Positions 19,587-21,399 of a stretch of DNA of 21,399 bases are shown in pieces. The translations under genes and the position numbers were made by a program. This DNA is from Apostichopus leukothele (lineage: Eukaryota > Echinodermata > Holothuroidea > Aspidochirotida > Stichopodidae): the NCBI GenBank assembly GCA_010014835.2, contig JAAAKB020000005.1:634959-656357 (forward strand). Direction: 5' to 3'. Within the stretch, counting starts at the first letter, position 1. Every line of letters begins with the position of its first letter. Under the pieces are notes generated by a model, which saw only the letters and a program-made list of their open reading frames with translations, was not told the DNA's origin and searched no databases.

Positions 19587-19970
19587 GCTGATCTGAGTCA
19601 ACCCTCCAATAAGCTGCCAAGATTGTCTGCCTCTTGTTGTGGGAAGGTTGAAGAGACTCCAGAAACCTGATGGCAATCTTCCCAGCCTGAGATCTTGAGG
19701 GGAAGATTATTTATAACTGACTCTTATGTATAAAACTACTCAGGTTGGCCACTTTTGCTGTTGGAAGTACTTTGACTCCCACAGAGAAAGAAGCATAAGC
19801 CTGGTGTGCCCACAGTCAATTTAGAGCAGTTAATACAATGTTGACATAATGACAGTCACTGACGATATTAAGGATAGTGAATCTCTTGTACTCTGTAGTA
19901 ATTGCAGACCATGCACTTCAGCATTGTAGCTCCTGCTTTTTTTTATATGTAGTTTCCTATGATAATATTG
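19587..19970 (+). other. Possible 3' UTR sequence
   Basis: No open frame of note follows the candidate terminal exon. If that exon is real, this stretch, the MITE and the sequence up to the AATAAA near 20743 would be its 3' UTR of about 1.2 kb. Confidence 0.25.
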
Positions 19971-20272
19971 CAGGGATGTGCCCAGGATTTCCTGAGTGCC
20001 GTCCTGGGGGAGGGTTTTTTTTTCGAATTTTGAAGGTGCTCAGATGCCAAATGCTGGCACTTGTGTAGCTTTTTAAGCACATACACAAGTACCTGTTTTG
20101 CTAACAGTTTACATTTATTTCTTCAATTTATGTTGAATATATTGTTAGGAATGTCAGGATTTTAGATGAAAATAGTGCTGGGCGGGATTCACGATTTTTA
20201 AGACAGTGCTGAGCGGTAATTTTTAATGCTGGGCGGGGCCGCCCAGTACCGCCCAACGTGGGCACATCCCTG
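19971..20272. mobile_element. hAT-like MITE, 302 bp, perfect 14 bp TIRs
   Basis: The left end CAGGGATGTGCCCA (19971-19984) and right end TGGGCACATCCCTG (20259-20272) are exact reverse complements; the match extends one base further (G/C) outside. CAGGG-type ends are common in the hAT superfamily. The right half carries three TGCTGGGCGG-like copies and the palindrome CTGGGCGG-GG-CCGCCCAG (20229-20246). The element has no coding capacity and would be mobilised in trans. The 8 bp target duplication expected for hAT is not evident in the flanks (TAATATTG and CTCATTGT), so the superfamily call is less sure than the element itself. Confidence 0.7.
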
Positions 20273-20742
20273 CTCATTGTACTTTGCAATATCCACAGCT
20301 GCGTTTTGTGTTGCACCATCCATTCTGACCGAGTCGTGTGATATGATTTACAAATAATTTGGATACCAATCATTCTTGCTATATTCAAGTGGTTTGTCTG
20401 GTTTATGTACTGACGTTTAGCTGCTCCGAACAAATTAGAGCGTTAGTAACCAATTTTTATTCGGATACAAAGTTTTTGTCACACAACTGTAATATCTGTT
20501 ACTTGTTAAAGACAATATACCAACAGTTACAAGATACTATTTAAGAAAAGTGACCCAAGATAAGACATGAAAACCAAACAACTTGATACACTCTCAACCC
20601 CAGTCCCCTTACATCAAGATTATTGTAACTGTGTAATCGTGGCGAAATCACGTTAAGTGAGTTATCACTTATAAGTCCGTGGAAAGGGAATAAATACTGT
20701 ACATACATGATCTTGGCTACAAACAACACAGAATACATTTGA
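20273..20742 (+). other. Possible distal 3' UTR, no gene seen
   Basis: AT-rich sequence between the MITE and the poly(A) signal. Short open frames on both strands have no recognisable domain. Confidence 0.3.
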
Positions 20743-20765
20743 AATAAAGAGTTTCTCACTGTTAA
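20743..20765 (+). terminator. Polyadenylation signal AATAAA with GU-rich downstream text
   Basis: The hexamer AATAAA at 20743-20748 is followed 15-20 nt later by a plausible cleavage region (ACTGTTAAAA) and then by GGTGTTTTATTTTTT, the U/GU-rich type of downstream element. The arrangement matches animal poly(A) sites on the plus strand. AATAAA alone is frequent in AT-rich DNA; spacing and the GU-rich run make this the best such site in the window. Confidence 0.4.
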
Positions 20766-20774
20766 AACCTCCTA

Positions 20775-21399
20775 TCGGTGTTTTATTTTTTCATTTTTTT
20801 ATATTGTCAACAACTAGCACTGTAATTCAACGATTCACAAAGTTAGGCTTTTATAACCAAATTTCTAAATGTCATCTCAGTTGCTACATTCTTCATGAAA
20901 TATTGCATGATAATAAAAAAAAAATGTGTTTTCAATTTTCATACATGAACATGTGGGTATCTAATACCTTTAAAGTCATATAAGTAATAAAATATTCATG
21001 ATGTTTGCACAGGAAATGCAGACAAATTGCAGAATTTGTTTTTTTCTATAAATACAAAAATATCTGGGTTTCTCTTCAGTGTTTGGCTGTTGCCACAGTA
21101 TGTCAGCTAGACACGGCATTGTTGCCATTCGTACATTAGCATTAAACACCGTCTTCATACTTGTTTATATTTGTTAGGCTATTCTACGACAGTGCGCTGA
21201 GTTAGTGACTAAATCCCCGTAAGGCCATGCAGCATTTGCATGGTGAGAATACCACTATTTCCTTTGTATTTTGTATTCTACCAATTTATTACTATAAATT
21301 TCTTCTCTTTGTTTGCTCTTTTCAGTTATTAATTTAACTTTCCCTGCTAGGGCTGATTACCCCCCCCCCTCCCCCCATCCTTTATGGCCTCTAAATAGT
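20775..21399. other. AT-rich non-coding stretch, C-rich end
   Basis: No gene or element recognised. The stretch ends in a C-rich tract (10 C at 21360-21369 and 6 C at 21371-21376). The 60-codon minus-strand open frame near 20976-21158 has no recognisable domain. Confidence 0.5.

Noticed and set aside
1-21399. CRISPR array, prokaryotic operons or an rRNA gene
   Set aside because: No regularly spaced direct repeats, no dense coding and no rRNA-like text were found.

Overview
This 21.4 kb window looks like repeat-rich, gene-poor nuclear DNA from an animal. It is AT-rich, with long homopolymer and microsatellite tracts. It carries a tRNA-derived SINE, two short hAT-like MITEs and a decayed DIRS-type (tyrosine-recombinase) retrotransposon. 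No operons, Shine-Dalgarno sites or dense coding are present. This mix fits a marine invertebrate, perhaps an echinoderm, but the taxon cannot be fixed from the sequence. No intact protein-coding gene and no recognisable tRNA, rRNA or snRNA gene was found.

Layout. 1-1.75 kb is AT-rich sequence with nothing identified. 1.75-2.12 kb is an AT microsatellite followed by a GACGGACA-like tract. A 160 bp hAT-like MITE lies at 2.47-2.63 kb. A YY1-like motif and a 40-codon ORF with a good Kozak context lie near 3.2 kb. A 90 bp tandem duplication lies at 4.82-5.0 kb. A compact promoter-like cluster (CCAAT, TATA, E-box, palindromes) lies at 5.79-5.89 kb. A tRNA-derived SINE on the minus strand lies at 6.79-7.02 kb. 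A diverged repeat of about 1.1 kb is present twice in direct orientation, at 7.69-8.75 kb (copy A) and 13.70-14.85 kb (copy B). Between the copies are a cluster of TACGTCCATAAC motifs (10.69-11.82 kb), one of them a perfect hairpin, and a dense run of inverted repeats (13.32-13.62 kb).

The right third is dominated by the DIRS-like fossil, minus strand, about 14.85-18.53 kb. It has a gag-like region, reverse transcriptase and RNase H, but nothing recognisable of the methyltransferase or tyrosine recombinase. Its downstream end abuts copy B exactly where the A/B similarity stops. To its right, 18.86-20.77 kb may be the 3' end of a plus-strand host transcript: two coding-like open frames with acceptor-like sites, then a good AATAAA signal and a GU-rich stretch. 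A 302 bp hAT-like MITE with perfect 14 bp terminal inverted repeats would lie in its 3' UTR.

I did not find a convincing new biological system. The structures I would check first are the TACGTCCATAAC cluster, the inverted-repeat cluster upstream of copy B, the two-copy 1.1 kb repeat, and the possible terminal exon with its poly(A) site.
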